Shown piece by piece: positions 16,365 to 25,692 of a DNA stretch of 64,000 nt. The stretch is from Apilactobacillus kunkeei DSM 12361 = ATCC 700308 (lineage in GTDB: Bacteria; Bacillota; Bacilli; Lactobacillales; Lactobacillaceae). The position numbers and the translations under genes are program-made. Below the pieces are notes generated by a model. It did not search any database. It saw only the letters and a list, made by a program, of their open reading frames with translations, and was not told where the DNA came from. Numbering within the stretch: the stretch's first letter is position 1; each line of letters opens with the position of its first letter. The DNA is taken from assembly GCF_001281265.1 (NCBI RefSeq), contig NZ_JXDB01000009.1, positions 124,001 through 188,000 on the forward strand, in the 5' to 3' direction.

Positions 16365-16874
16365 TTGAAAGTAAACGTTAAACTAGATAACAACCGTCTA
16401 CCAGACAAGTACACCCGTCATGCAGCTGAGGAATTTAAGCAAAACGATTTTCCAATCGTTTCATTTCCTTTCTCCATTGAAGATGTTCCTGCTGATGCAA
16501 AAGAAATTGCCTTTGCACTAACTGATTTAGATTCAATTCCAGTATGTGGTTTTGAATGGATTCATTGGTTAGTCGCTGGTCTAGATGGTAAGGACGTAAT
16601 TGTTCCTGAAAACGCGAGTCAAAAAAATCCATTACATTGGATTCAAGGTAATAATAGTTCGGCTGGTCACATCTATAAGCTAGGTGATCAACCTATCAGT
16701 CACAAATACATGGGGCCTAAACCACCAAGTGGTGTTCATGATTACACATTGACAGTTTATGCGTTAGACCAAAAGCTAAACTTCAAGGATGGTTTCTGGT
16801 ACAACGAACTAATTCATAACATCGATGGTCATATTATCGAACAAGTAAAAGTTGATTTACCTGTTGAAAACTAA
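16365..16874 (+). CDS. YbhB/YbcL-type phosphatidylethanolamine-binding-like protein (PEBP)
   Basis: A 169-residue PEBP-fold protein, the bacterial relatives of Raf kinase inhibitor protein; their bacterial role is not established. The core reads ALTDLDSIP (equivalent to the DPDAP motif), then FEWIHWLVAGL, then the GVHDYTLTVYALD segment (equivalent of GxHRYxFxVYAL). The usual catalytic-pocket histidine position in the last motif is shifted (HDY for HRY). The start is TTG, supported by AGGAGGA six bases upstream. It shares an operon with the membrane-anchored protein before it. Confidence 0.86.
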   Translation: MKVNVKLDNNRLPDKYTRHAAEEFKQNDFPIVSFPFSIEDVPADAKEIAFALTDLDSIPVCGFEWIHWLVAGLDGKDVIVPENASQKNPLHWIQGNNSSAGHIYKLGDQPISHKYMGPKPPSGVHDYTLTVYALDQKLNFKDGFWYNELIHNIDGHIIEQVKVDLPVEN

Positions 16875-16875
16875 A

Positions 16876-16907
16876 AAATACGTTGCCAATTTGGCAACGT
16901 CTTTTTA
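16876..16907. terminator. Bidirectional terminator
   Basis: Eight-bp stem ACGTTGCC/GGCAACGT (16880-16887 with 16893-16900), AATT loop, A and T tracts on both sides. Confidence 0.88.
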
Positions 16908-16915
16908 TTTTTATA

Positions 16916-17245
16916 TTATAGTCGAGCAATTCGTTGAGCTTCATCTTCTAGTCTAAAACACAAATCTAATGCGTCCTTTTTGAAGTCCTCAATAAAACTT
17001 TCTCCATTTGATTTAAATTCAGCAATTTGACGACCGCTAATACCGGTAACTGTAAATGTTACTCCATCATCAGCAAGCTTAGAAGTGTCGTAGTGACCTT
17101 CTTCAGCTTCTTCAAGATAATCTTGGAATAGATCAGCAACCGCTTGGAAGATTACTTCTTCTTCGGTTACCTTGTGTCCATCGATTAGCATACGAGCCAT
17201 CTTTAATTTTACTTCGTCCATGTTTTCTGGAATTAATTCACTCAT
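16916..17245 (-). CDS. Small acidic protein of unknown function
   Basis: I do not recognise this 109-residue acidic protein. It has no signal or membrane segment and looks mostly helical at both ends with a short strand region in the middle (GVTFTVTGISGRQIAEF). Two ATGs are possible; the one at 17245 (MSELIPEN) has AAGGA at workable distance, the one at 17257 overlaps it. It stands alone, divergent from the FAD/NAD(P) protein. The genuine coding nature is supported by the ribosome site and the terminator behind it. Confidence 0.68.
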   Translation of the reverse strand: MSELIPENMDEVKLKMARMLIDGHKVTEEEVIFQAVADLFQDYLEEAEEGHYDTSKLADDGVTFTVTGISGRQIAEFKSNGESFIEDFKKDALDLCFRLEDEAQRIARL

Positions 17246-17367
17246 TATTAACACCATCCTTAACTGCTATTTTATCATAATCCATATTCATTTTTAGAAA
17301 ATAATGCGTTAAAAATGAAATCACTTTTTCAATCATGTTATTATCTTATTATAAAGGAGTGTTCGAA

Positions 17368-19224
17368 ATGAAAATCGGAATTATCGGTGCAGGCCCTCGT
17401 GGTCTGTTAATGCTTAACAATTTGATTCAGAACTTTGAATCATCTGATCATGACAATTTAACAATTCATCTTTTCGACCGTGCCGTTGCAGGTGGCCGTG
17501 TCTGGAAAGTCAAACAACCAATCAGTCTAATTATGAATACCCCTGCGAATGAACTTTCATTATTTGATGATGGCCAAAAAGATGCACTAAGTGTTGCGCA
17601 ATGGTGCCAATCAAATATCTCAAAGAAGTTTATCAACAATCTAGATGTTGATAACAAAGATGAGTTACTAACAGCTGTTGATAAGATTAACGACAGAAGT
17701 TATGTCCCTCGTGCCATTTGCGGTGCTTACTGTCAATGGTTCTTCCAACAATTAGTTGAGAAAATTAAGGACAATGACAGCATCAACTTGGCTGTTCACT
17801 TCAACCAAAATGTGGACAACGTCGAAAAGGTCAAGGGTGATTCTTTCGTCGTATCTGTGGGTGATGTGGATTACCCTGTTGATAAGCTAGTATTCAGTCT
17901 AGGTCAACAAGAAAACAAGTTAACCAAAGACCAAGAATCACTTCAAAAATACGCTAAGAACTGTGGGCTAACCTACATTTTACCTGGTGAAGCTGATGAA
18001 GCAGACTTATCAACAATTACCAGTGATCAAAATGTGATTATCCGTGGAATGGGTCTTAGTTTTAATGACTTCGTATCCCGTCTAACCGAAGGCCGTGGTG
18101 GATACTTTACCGACAACGGTGACAACACTTTAACCTACCACGCATCAGGTGATGAACCTACTATCTACGCTGGTTCAAGACGTGGGGTGCCTTACTATCC
18201 TAAGGCAATTAGTCAAAAGGCATTCAACGAAAACTATCCAGCTGTCTTTTTAACCAACGAAAATGTGGATAAACATCTAAAAGATGGTCACATTTCCTTT
18301 GAAGTTTTCCACATGTTATTAAGATTAGACATCGAATATCGTTACTACAGCTTCTTATTCAGTCTAAAACATCCAGAAATCGATGTTGAAGACTTCCAAA
18401 AGAAGTTCAGAGAAACTAATAACCACAACGCTTTAATCGGTAGTTACCATCTACCAACTGAAGAAGTCTTTGATTGGGATAAGATTTTAAACCCGGTAGC
18501 CGGTGTAAAGATATCAACATTGGATAACTATCAAGAACACATCAAAACTTGGTTAAAAGAAATGATCGACGATGCACTTCTAGGCTCTAAGACCGGTCCT
18601 GTCATCGGTTCACTAGAAATGCTACGTGATCTTCGTGACAACATTCGTTACGTGTTATCCAATCACTTATTCACAAACGACGATTTGGTGCATAAGTACC
18701 TAGGTCGTTTCTCTTCTGACATGAAATTCCTATCCCAAGGTGCTCCAGCGGTTCGAAGCCAGGAAATCTTAGCATTGATGGATGCAGGTATCGTTAAGAT
18801 TATCGGCCCTCAAATGCAAGTAATCGGTGCCAACCACAAGTTTATTACTCGTTCAGCATTCTACGGTGAAGAAATCATCCATGGTGATGCTTTGATTGAA
18901 GCACGTACCAATGCTCCTGTTACCAAGGTTTCTGCAAACCCGGTTATCACCAGCATGATGGAAAAAGGGTTAATCAAGCCGCTCCCAATCACTTTATCTG
19001 ATGGTGAAATTGTGGAGAACTCATCTGTGGATATCGATATTAAGACTGATCAAGTGGTCGGCCAACCAAACTTATACACATGGGGATTAAATACCGAAGG
19101 TTTATACTTCGTTACCTCAGCCATTCCTCGTCCAGGTGTAAATGATTCAATCTTACGTGCCGGGGACGATATCGCAAAAGGGTTATTAGACATACCTGTT
19201 GAAAACCCAACCATATACATGTAA
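17368..19224 (+). CDS. Large FAD/NAD(P)-binding protein of unknown substrate
   Basis: A 618-residue flavoprotein-like enzyme. The N-terminal GIIGAGPRGLLML is a clear dinucleotide-binding motif, and residues to about 190 match the NAD_binding_9/FAD-dependent group. The middle has a second GMGLSFNDF motif near 225 that could bind another nucleotide. The C-terminal third includes an SAIPRPGVNDSI segment, typical of the same family. The reaction is not known; such proteins occur in lactobacilli and in amino-acid hydroxylase-like families. ATG 17368 is chosen because AAGGAG lies nine bases before it. Monocistronic with a terminator. Confidence 0.78.
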   Translation: MKIGIIGAGPRGLLMLNNLIQNFESSDHDNLTIHLFDRAVAGGRVWKVKQPISLIMNTPANELSLFDDGQKDALSVAQWCQSNISKKFINNLDVDNKDELLTAVDKINDRSYVPRAICGAYCQWFFQQLVEKIKDNDSINLAVHFNQNVDNVEKVKGDSFVVSVGDVDYPVDKLVFSLGQQENKLTKDQESLQKYAKNCGLTYILPGEADEADLSTITSDQNVIIRGMGLSFNDFVSRLTEGRGGYFTDNGDNTLTYHASGDEPTIYAGSRRGVPYYPKAISQKAFNENYPAVFLTNENVDKHLKDGHISFEVFHMLLRLDIEYRYYSFLFSLKHPEIDVEDFQKKFRETNNHNALIGSYHLPTEEVFDWDKILNPVAGVKISTLDNYQEHIKTWLKEMIDDALLGSKTGPVIGSLEMLRDLRDNIRYVLSNHLFTNDDLVHKYLGRFSSDMKFLSQGAPAVRSQEILALMDAGIVKIIGPQMQVIGANHKFITRSAFYGEEIIHGDALIEARTNAPVTKVSANPVITSMMEKGLIKPLPITLSDGEIVENSSVDIDIKTDQVVGQPNLYTWGLNTEGLYFVTSAIPRPGVNDSILRAGDDIAKGLLDIPVENPTIYM

Positions 19225-19258
19225 CTAAAAAGCCATTCTTTTCGAATGGCTTTTTTTA
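19225..19258. terminator. Terminator between FAD protein and lysR gene
   Basis: Stem AGCCATTC/GAATGGCT (19231-19238 with 19244-19251), five-base loop, A tract before and T tract after. Confidence 0.9.
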
Positions 19259-20125
19259 TTTGAGTTCTTCTTTTCTGTCGATAATAAACTTTGCAAAATG
19301 CTGACTTGCTATTGGTAGTTCGTCCTTACTCTTATACACAATTGCGACCGGTCTCGTTACGTTTGGTTCTACCGGCTTACTTACGATATTGAAATCAGTG
19401 CGACGGTAAACAAGTTCGGATAGGATACTTACCCCTAGTCCTGCTTCGACCATCGCCATGATTGTGTAGTCATCTTGAATCTTGTAGCGAACGTTTGGTG
19501 TCACACCTGAACGTTTAAATGCTTCAAGTGGTTCACTGTATCCACCACCCTCAACTAGGATGAATGGATCATCGGCAAGTGCTTCAATTGGCACAACATC
19601 GGCGTTGGCGTATGGATGGTCAACGGGAATGAATGCATTCATGTTGGTGTTGTGGACAATCGTCTTATTAAAACCTTCTCCGTATTCAGCAGTCATGATG
19701 GCAAAATCAATTTGGTCGGTTTTCAACCAATCGATGATGGTTCCATAGTCACCCTGGTTTAAAACGAAATTAATCTGTGGATAAAGCGCCTTAAACTCTT
19801 TGAAGAGGTCTGGCAACCAGTAACAACTAACACTGGTAATTGCCCCAATTCTGACCGTTCCTGATTGAAGACCATTAATAGCGTTAGCGGTGTCGATTAA
19901 TCCACGATATTGACGAAGTGCTTGTCTGATGTGTGGATAAAGTTTTTCACCATCAGGTGTCAATTCGACTCCTGATCTGGAACGCTTTAGGATGTGCATA
20001 TTGAATTCTTTTTCCAGATTGGACATCATTTGACTTACGGAAGATTGGGTATACCCCAGTTGCTCAGCAGCTTTGGTGAAACTCTTATTCCTTAATACTG
20101 CTTCTAGTACAATAAATCGATTCAT
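19256..20125 (-). CDS. LysR-family transcriptional regulator
   Basis: A 289-residue DNA-binding regulator. The N-terminal winged helix-turn-helix covers about 1-60, with the characteristic SFTKAAEQLGYTQSSVSQMMSNLEKE stretch broken into helix-turn-helix elements. The two-lobed effector-binding domain starts near residue 85 (GTVRIGAITSVS). It is transcribed divergently from the amino acid permease at 20233 across about 107 bases, the usual geometry for a LysR regulator controlling its neighbour; the effector is unknown. Confidence 0.92.
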   Translation of the reverse strand: MNRFIVLEAVLRNKSFTKAAEQLGYTQSSVSQMMSNLEKEFNMHILKRSRSGVELTPDGEKLYPHIRQALRQYRGLIDTANAINGLQSGTVRIGAITSVSCYWLPDLFKEFKALYPQINFVLNQGDYGTIIDWLKTDQIDFAIMTAEYGEGFNKTIVHNTNMNAFIPVDHPYANADVVPIEALADDPFILVEGGGYSEPLEAFKRSGVTPNVRYKIQDDYTIMAMVEAGLGVSILSELVYRRTDFNIVSKPVEPNVTRPVAIVYKSKDELPIASQHFAKFIIDRKEELK

Positions 20126-20232
20126 CTTATATCATCTTTTCTTATGTAAATATTGAATTTATTAATTTTACTTATGTTGGTACTCATTATATAGTTAATA
20201 GTACAAATAAACAAGAAAAGGTGTTGATATCT

Positions 20233-21633
20233 ATGCAAATATTTAAAAAAGAATCGGTTAGCAATTATTTAGAGGCCGATTCACGATTATCCAAGACCTT
20301 AACCACCAAGGACTTAATCGGTCTGGGTATCGGTGCCGTTATTGGTACCGGGATTTTTATCCTTCCCGGTCATGAAGCAGCTAGTCATGCTGGACCTGCC
20401 GTCGCAATTGCCTTTTTAATGGCAGCTATCGTTTCCGGATTAGTTGGTATGGCTTATGCTGAATTCTCGTCTGCGATGCCAATTGCTGGATCAGCTTATT
20501 CATTTGGTTCCGTTGTCTATGGTGAGATTGTTGGTTGGATTTTAGGATGGGCCTTAATCCTTGAATACTTCCTAGCAGTATCTGCAGAAGCAACAGGTTT
20601 TGCGGCTTACTTCAATAACAATATTTTAGATGCTATCGGAATTCATTTACCTACAGCATTGCAAGCTAGTCCCATGGAAGGTGGAGTAATTAATATTTCA
20701 GCTGTATTGATTGTTGTAATCATTGCAGGTATTCTTCTAATGGGTTCTGAAATGTCTAAACGAGTTGAAAACTTTGCTGTGATTGTGAAAGTCGCAATCA
20801 TCATTATCTTCATTATTATAGGTGCTTTCTACATTAAGACAAGTAACTATGTTCCTTTCTACCCTGCACAATTCCACTCAACTCCATTCGGTATGGGTGG
20901 TATCTTCACTGCAGCTGCAACTGTATTCTTTGCCTTTATTGGATTTGACGCACTAGCATCTAACTCTGCTGAAACAATTGATCCTGGTAAAAACGTTATT
21001 AAAGGAATCATTGGAACAGTTGTATTTGCGGTAGTTTTATATGTTGCCTTTTCAATGGTACTTACTGGAATTGTTAATTACAAAGAACTAAACGTGGATG
21101 ATCCAGCAGCTTATGCACTTCAAATTATTCATCTATCAGCATTCAATAAATTAATTACTATCGGTGCTTTGTTCGGAATATTTACCGCTATGGTAACCAT
21201 GTTTATCGGTGGTTCACGTCTTGTATACGCACTTGGTCGAGACGGTCTACTACCAAAGTTCATCGGTCGAGTTCATTCCAAGCATTCTGTACCCAAAAAT
21301 GCAATTATCATTGCAACAATTGTTCAAGCAATTTTTGCTGGTTTGGTTCCATTGACTCAACTTGCATCACTAATTAATGCTGGAACATTGATTGCATTTG
21401 CATTTATTTCATTTGGTATAATCAAACTTCGTCGTAGAAAAGATATTAAAAACACAGGATTTAAGATGCCATGGTATCCATTCCTACCAATCGTAGCTGG
21501 TGTATTCAGCATCTTCTTCATCATCATGCTTCCAGATGTTACCAAGATTTCAGTTGGTATCTGGATTGTGATTGGCTTTATCTTCTACTTTGTTTACGGT
21601 GTTCATCATTCTAAACTACAAAAACAAGAATAA
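20233..21633 (+). CDS. APC-family (cationic amino acid transporter-like) permease
   Basis: A 466-residue membrane transporter with about 12 helices. The helix-1 motif GIGAVIGTGIFILPG is typical of the APC/CAT (YfnA-like) group, and FAFIGFDALASNSAETIDP after helix 6 is diagnostic of that group. The substrate is an amino acid, not further resolved. The start at ATG 20233 is preferred to an in-frame GTG at 20221 that abuts the AAAAGG site. It is probably regulated by the divergent LysR protein. A terminator follows. Confidence 0.88.
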   Translation: MQIFKKESVSNYLEADSRLSKTLTTKDLIGLGIGAVIGTGIFILPGHEAASHAGPAVAIAFLMAAIVSGLVGMAYAEFSSAMPIAGSAYSFGSVVYGEIVGWILGWALILEYFLAVSAEATGFAAYFNNNILDAIGIHLPTALQASPMEGGVINISAVLIVVIIAGILLMGSEMSKRVENFAVIVKVAIIIIFIIIGAFYIKTSNYVPFYPAQFHSTPFGMGGIFTAAATVFFAFIGFDALASNSAETIDPGKNVIKGIIGTVVFAVVLYVAFSMVLTGIVNYKELNVDDPAAYALQIIHLSAFNKLITIGALFGIFTAMVTMFIGGSRLVYALGRDGLLPKFIGRVHSKHSVPKNAIIIATIVQAIFAGLVPLTQLASLINAGTLIAFAFISFGIIKLRRRKDIKNTGFKMPWYPFLPIVAGVFSIFFIIMLPDVTKISVGIWIVIGFIFYFVYGVHHSKLQKQE

Positions 21634-21635
21634 AC

Positions 21636-21672
21636 GAAAAAAGCCCTGGATTAAATCCAGTGGCTTTTTATT
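21636..21672. terminator. Terminator after CAT-like permease
   Basis: Stem AAGCC-CTGGAT/ATCCAG-TGGCTT around 21641-21666 with A and T tracts at the ends, shared with the convergent minus-strand gene. Confidence 0.82.
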
Positions 21673-22288
21673 TTTCGTTATAAATAAATGAATTATCCGG
21701 AATACGGATTAGAGTATAACTCTTGAACTGACGTCTTGCATGTAATCCGATTCCATTCCAAAAACTGTCTTTATACGTAACGGTTACGTCGGCAACCCAC
21801 GCTCTTTGGTATTTTCTGTCTAGCATCTTAGCTTCATTATCATTCCATCTAACCGCTGACTTTTGAACATTAATTTCGCTATTAGTACCAACTAGCACAC
21901 TTGATGCTGAGCTTGATACTGATAAACGCTGTCCATTAACCAAATATGAGTAAGACTGATTCAAAGATGAATTATTCCCACTTTTGACCTTCACATAGTA
22001 AGAGCTGTTCCCATTGGTATCCAAAATTAATGGTTTGAAGTCACGAGAAGTGACAACATTTGATCCATTAATGTTTGGATAGAATGTCTCAAAAGACATA
22101 AATCCAATCCCAGCAAATAACACGACGATTTGTGCAATCGTCTTTAAATGGTGAGTTAATGAAAAGTCGTAGTGCCCATTTATGATTAGCCTACTTCTTC
22201 TTACCCCGATGTTATGAATAATAAAAATTGCATAAATAAACAAAATTATCCAAAGAAGTAGGCCAACTATATTCCAGGCCGATTCCAT
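21668..22288 (-). CDS. Membrane protein of unknown function (LVIS_2131-like, tentative)
   Basis: A 206-residue protein with two N-terminal membrane helices (about 5-26 and 47-67) and a C-terminal extracytoplasmic-looking region with Ser/Asn-rich strands and a tyrosine/tryptophan-rich end. The N-terminal MESAWNIVGLLLWIILFIY resembles small envelope proteins named LVIS_2131 family in lactobacilli; this is from memory and tentative. No catalytic motif is visible. It precedes, on the same strand, a convergent terminator and follows dacA with 88 bases between them. Confidence 0.65.
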   Translation of the reverse strand: MESAWNIVGLLLWIILFIYAIFIIHNIGVRRSRLIINGHYDFSLTHHLKTIAQIVVLFAGIGFMSFETFYPNINGSNVVTSRDFKPLILDTNGNSSYYVKVKSGNNSSLNQSYSYLVNGQRLSVSSSASSVLVGTNSEINVQKSAVRWNDNEAKMLDRKYQRAWVADVTVTYKDSFWNGIGLHARRQFKSYTLIRIPDNSFIYNEK

Positions 22289-22376
22289 AAATCTTCTCCT
22301 TTATACTAGTAATCAAAGATACCTTACCATTTTACACTATTTTAATAAAAATACAAAATTCTTATGCTAACTATTA

Positions 22377-23387
22377 TTATTTCAATGATGAATCGTGATT
22401 ATTCACTAGTTTTATTAACTTTGCAGTGTCAGAAAATTCAGCATAATCATTAACAACAACTGTAATCACTCGATCTTTTCCTGGTTGTTGAGCTGTCGCA
22501 ACTAGACATAATCCAGCGGCAACAGTATATCCCGTTTTTAATCCATCAACGTGCAAACTTTCATCGTAGAATGGTCTACCAGGTAGTAAACTATTTTCAT
22601 TAAATAATGTTTGACCATCAACTTTTTCATATACTTGTTTGGCATCATCAATTGCCTTTGGATAAATTGATAGGACGTGATCGGCAATGATTGCGATACT
22701 CTTGGCTGAGATCATGTTGGCATCGTCTTTGCCACCGACTTGAGCGTAACCAAACTTAGCTAAGTCACTATTTTCTAGTCCTGATGATGACACAAAGGTA
22801 GCGTCTAAATGCCATGCCTTGGCTTGTTCGTTCATCATCTTGACGAACTTAACATTAGAACCTGCTACCCATTGACCCAACGCGATTGCCGCATTGTTGG
22901 ATGATTGAACTAAAGCGGCCTTATATAAATCACTAACGGTGTACTTGTGGCCATCCTTGAACTTAAAGCCACCTAGTTCAACGTCGTCACCTAGTTTCTT
23001 TAGTCCCTTGTTACTGGTGTCGACTACTTGATTCCAGCCGTTGGTCTTTTCGGCCTTTTGAATCGCTAGATATAAGGTCATTAGTTTAGCTAATGATGCG
23101 ACCTTAATCTTCTTGTCTCCGTTTTGTGAATAAATTACCTTATTCTTGGTAGAGTCTAGTGCCACAGCAGCACTCGCGTTCTTTACTTTGTCCTGTGACA
23201 CCTTAATTAAGTCGGTCTTATAGGTTTGTGAATCTTGTTGGTAGTCAGGTTGATAACCTTGTTTTGAGTTTGTTATTTTGGTGTATTCTTGGCGAATAAA
23301 TGAGAATGGATTATTAAATTGTTCGTATGCCCCTAATCCAATCGCCGCGACGAATATTATTGTTAGTCTTTTCACTGATTTTTTCAT
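22377..23387 (-). CDS. D-alanyl-D-alanine carboxypeptidase (low-molecular-weight PBP)
   Basis: A 336-residue penicillin-binding protein that trims the terminal D-Ala from peptidoglycan stem peptides. The three active-site motifs are in order: SLAK (Ser98-Lys101), SNN (163-165) and KTG (284-286). An N-terminal helix (about 8-20) without a clear cleavage site suggests membrane anchoring or secretion. A polar linker of about 40 residues lies before the peptidase domain. The C-terminal PBP5 beta domain is missing, so this is the short form. Start ATG follows GGAAG. Confidence 0.9.
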   Translation of the reverse strand: MKKSVKRLTIIFVAAIGLGAYEQFNNPFSFIRQEYTKITNSKQGYQPDYQQDSQTYKTDLIKVSQDKVKNASAAVALDSTKNKVIYSQNGDKKIKVASLAKLMTLYLAIQKAEKTNGWNQVVDTSNKGLKKLGDDVELGGFKFKDGHKYTVSDLYKAALVQSSNNAAIALGQWVAGSNVKFVKMMNEQAKAWHLDATFVSSSGLENSDLAKFGYAQVGGKDDANMISAKSIAIIADHVLSIYPKAIDDAKQVYEKVDGQTLFNENSLLPGRPFYDESLHVDGLKTGYTVAAGLCLVATAQQPGKDRVITVVVNDYAEFSDTAKLIKLVNNHDSSLK

Positions 23388-23493
23388 TCATTTTTACTTC
23401 CATTTATCATAATTTCACTATCTAAAGTTACCACGAAATCGTTGTTACGACAAGGTATCTAGCGCTTTAAAATTATTAATAAAAATATAAGTA

Positions 23494-23522
23494 TTGCATT
23501 TAATTTTAATAAATAGTATAGT
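23494..23522 (+). promoter_or_regulatory. Promoter of the TPP riboswitch transcript
   Basis: -35 TTGCAT (23494-23499), exactly 17 bases, -10 TATAGT (23517-23522), about 20 bases before the aptamer. Confidence 0.68.
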
Positions 23523-23543
23523 TGATTTAAATTGATAATTAAT

Positions 23544-23625
23544 GTTTGGGGTGCCGGCATTCGGCTGAGATTCATACCCATAGTACCTGATTCAGGATAA
23601 TCCCTGCGAAGGAAAACAACCCTTT
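23544..23625 (+). ncRNA. TPP riboswitch (thi box)
   Basis: The aptamer core is clear: GGGGTGCC, then GGCTGAGAT (23562 onward), ACCC, ACCTGATTCAGG, and CCTGCGAAGGAAA. It binds thiamine pyrophosphate and, with the terminator just downstream, switches off ykoEDC when the cofactor is abundant. Confidence 0.95.
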
Positions 23626-23659
23626 TATTTTTAATGCTTTACTAATTTATAAAAATAAA

Positions 23660-23699
23660 TTGGACTCCGAACACATATTGTTTGGGGTCCTTTTTTTCT
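23660..23699 (+). terminator. Riboswitch-controlled terminator before ykoE
   Basis: Stem 23662-23673 with 23679-23690 (GGACTCCGAACA with TGTTTGGGGTCC, two G-U pairs), then seven T. It lies between the TPP aptamer and the ribosome site GGAGG. Confidence 0.85.
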
Positions 23700-23709
23700 G
23701 GAGGAAACT

Positions 23710-24264
23710 ATGAAAAACACATGGTCACTTAGAAACATCATTTTACTTACATTAATCTCAATTATCTGTGGAATTATCTTTTTTGCCACAGGATTCTTAT
23801 ACAACGCAGTAAGTCTTGCACTTACTCCTTATGGTCTAGCACCTCTTGCTAACGATCTACTACTTGGACTTTGGATAATGGCAGCCCCACTTGCTGGTTT
23901 TATTTTCAAACGTCCTGGTGCTCCATTCTTAGCTGAAGTGATTGGTGCCATCGTTGAAATGTTCTTAGGTGGACAATGGGGAGTTGAAACAGTTGTCACT
24001 GGTATCGAACAAGGTATTGCAACTGAATTAGGTTTCGTTGCCACTAAATACAAACACTTTGATTGGTTAGGTTTAATTGCCACTACCATCTCAACTACTG
24101 TTATTACATTTATCTATGACTGGTTCAAGAATGGTTACAATGCTTATGCTATTCACCTACTTATCATTATGTTTATTGTCAGATTCATTTCTATTTTCAT
24201 CTTTGGTGGTGTGTTATCCAAACTTATCGCCAACATGTTGGAAAAGAGTCACGTTATCAAATAA
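23710..24264 (+). CDS. ykoE: YkoE-type thiamine ECF transporter substrate-binding subunit
   Basis: A 184-residue, five- to six-helix membrane protein of the YkoE family, the S component of a thiamine or hydroxymethylpyrimidine-related vitamin transporter. The conserved FLAEVIGAIVEMFLGGQWG segment near 76-94 is typical. It is followed by a double-ATPase subunit and a T component, forming a complete ECF complex, and lies behind a TPP riboswitch, which strongly supports a thiamine-related substrate. ATG follows TGGAGGA. Confidence 0.92.
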   Translation: MKNTWSLRNIILLTLISIICGIIFFATGFLYNAVSLALTPYGLAPLANDLLLGLWIMAAPLAGFIFKRPGAPFLAEVIGAIVEMFLGGQWGVETVVTGIEQGIATELGFVATKYKHFDWLGLIATTISTTVITFIYDWFKNGYNAYAIHLLIIMFIVRFISIFIFGGVLSKLIANMLEKSHVIK

Positions 24265-24279
24265 TAGGAGTGTCATTTT

Positions 24280-25692
24280 TTGAATAACTTATCGATTAAC
24301 AATTTGACATACCAATACACTGGTACTTCGAAGCCGACTTTTAAAAGGGTTAGCCTGGACTTCGAATCTAATCAAATGTCGTTGATATACAGTCCTTCTG
24401 GATCTGGTAAATCAACGCTTTTGAAGACAATCGCAGGATTTTATCCACAATACAACGACGGTACAATCAACGGCGTTATCAATTTTAATAATCAAAACAT
24501 CTCAGAATTTTCAGAATGGCAATTACGTCAGACTATTTCCATGATGTTTCAAGATCCAATGCAACAATTCTGTATGACTACCGTGGAAGACGAATTCATA
24601 TTCACACTTGAAAATCTTCAGATTCAACCTGATAAAATGAATCAAATTATTGAAGATGCTCTTTCTTTTACTCATACTAATGATTTAAGAAAACGTGATT
24701 TCAAGGCTCTTTCCGGTGGAGAAAAGCAAAAAGTTGCGCTAAGTATTATCGTAGCAATTAACGCTCCTGTGATTCTATTGGACGAACCATTCGCTAATGT
24801 CGATATCAAATCTCGTCTGGAACTAATTAGTCTATTGAGCCAGCTAAAAGAATCAGGCAAGATTGTCATCGGTATCGATCACGATCTTATGGGATACGAA
24901 AATCAAATCGATCAGTTAATTGGTTTTGATGAAGACGACACAACGTTTAAACCGTTAGATGATGCGGCAGTTTTTAAATTATTCAATCAATTTAACGACT
25001 CCACAAATCGTCCACTAACAAGCGAAGTTGTTGGAGAACCCATAATTAACTGTTCAGATTTATCAATTGCCAACTATGACATGAATTTAATAAATCATTT
25101 AGATTTAGACTTAATTAGAGCAAAGACAACCTTAATTACCGGTCCAAACGGATGTGGTAAATCAAGTTTGTTCAAAACATTTATCAAACAGCACGATTTT
25201 GATGGTGAAATTAATTTTAACCGCAAATCAATTCGCAAAATCCGTTTAAATAAATACTTACAAAACGTTGGAATGATTTTCCAAGAATCAACCAAGCAAT
25301 TCATTAAAATCACTGTTGAAGACGAATTAGAACTATCCAAGAAGAATGCATTCAACAACTGGTTTAACGACAAACAAATCACAGAATTCACTCACCGTCT
25401 TGGTCTAGACGAGTTGTCCGATCGTGTCATTTACTCTTTAAGTGATGGCCAAAAAAAACGACTACAAATCCTAAGCATGGTTATGATGGGACACTCACTT
25501 CTTCTTTTAGACGAACCTTTTAATGGTATCAACATTGAATATATTGCCGTGGTTGTTGATTTATTGAATCAAGCAAAACAAAATGGTCAAACTCAATTAC
25601 TTATATCTCATCAAACACATGGTCTAGAAAACTTAATTGATTACCATTTAGCCTTTGATAATCACAAACTATCTTATCAGGAGGCCTTTTAA
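24280..25692 (+). CDS. ykoD: YkoD-type fused double ABC ATPase of ECF transporter
   Basis: A 470-residue protein with two ABC domains. Domain 1 has Walker A SPSGSGKST near 39-47, signature LSGGEKQK and VILLDEPFANVD. Domain 2 has Walker A GPNGCGKSS near 288-296, the altered signature LSDGQKKR and LLLDEPFNGIN. It energises YkoE/YkoC vitamin uptake. The start is TTG, with ATAGGAG nine bases upstream. The stop overlaps the next gene start (TAATG). Confidence 0.92.
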   Translation: MNNLSINNLTYQYTGTSKPTFKRVSLDFESNQMSLIYSPSGSGKSTLLKTIAGFYPQYNDGTINGVINFNNQNISEFSEWQLRQTISMMFQDPMQQFCMTTVEDEFIFTLENLQIQPDKMNQIIEDALSFTHTNDLRKRDFKALSGGEKQKVALSIIVAINAPVILLDEPFANVDIKSRLELISLLSQLKESGKIVIGIDHDLMGYENQIDQLIGFDEDDTTFKPLDDAAVFKLFNQFNDSTNRPLTSEVVGEPIINCSDLSIANYDMNLINHLDLDLIRAKTTLITGPNGCGKSSLFKTFIKQHDFDGEINFNRKSIRKIRLNKYLQNVGMIFQESTKQFIKITVEDELELSKKNAFNNWFNDKQITEFTHRLGLDELSDRVIYSLSDGQKKRLQILSMVMMGHSLLLLDEPFNGINIEYIAVVVDLLNQAKQNGQTQLLISHQTHGLENLIDYHLAFDNHKLSYQEAF

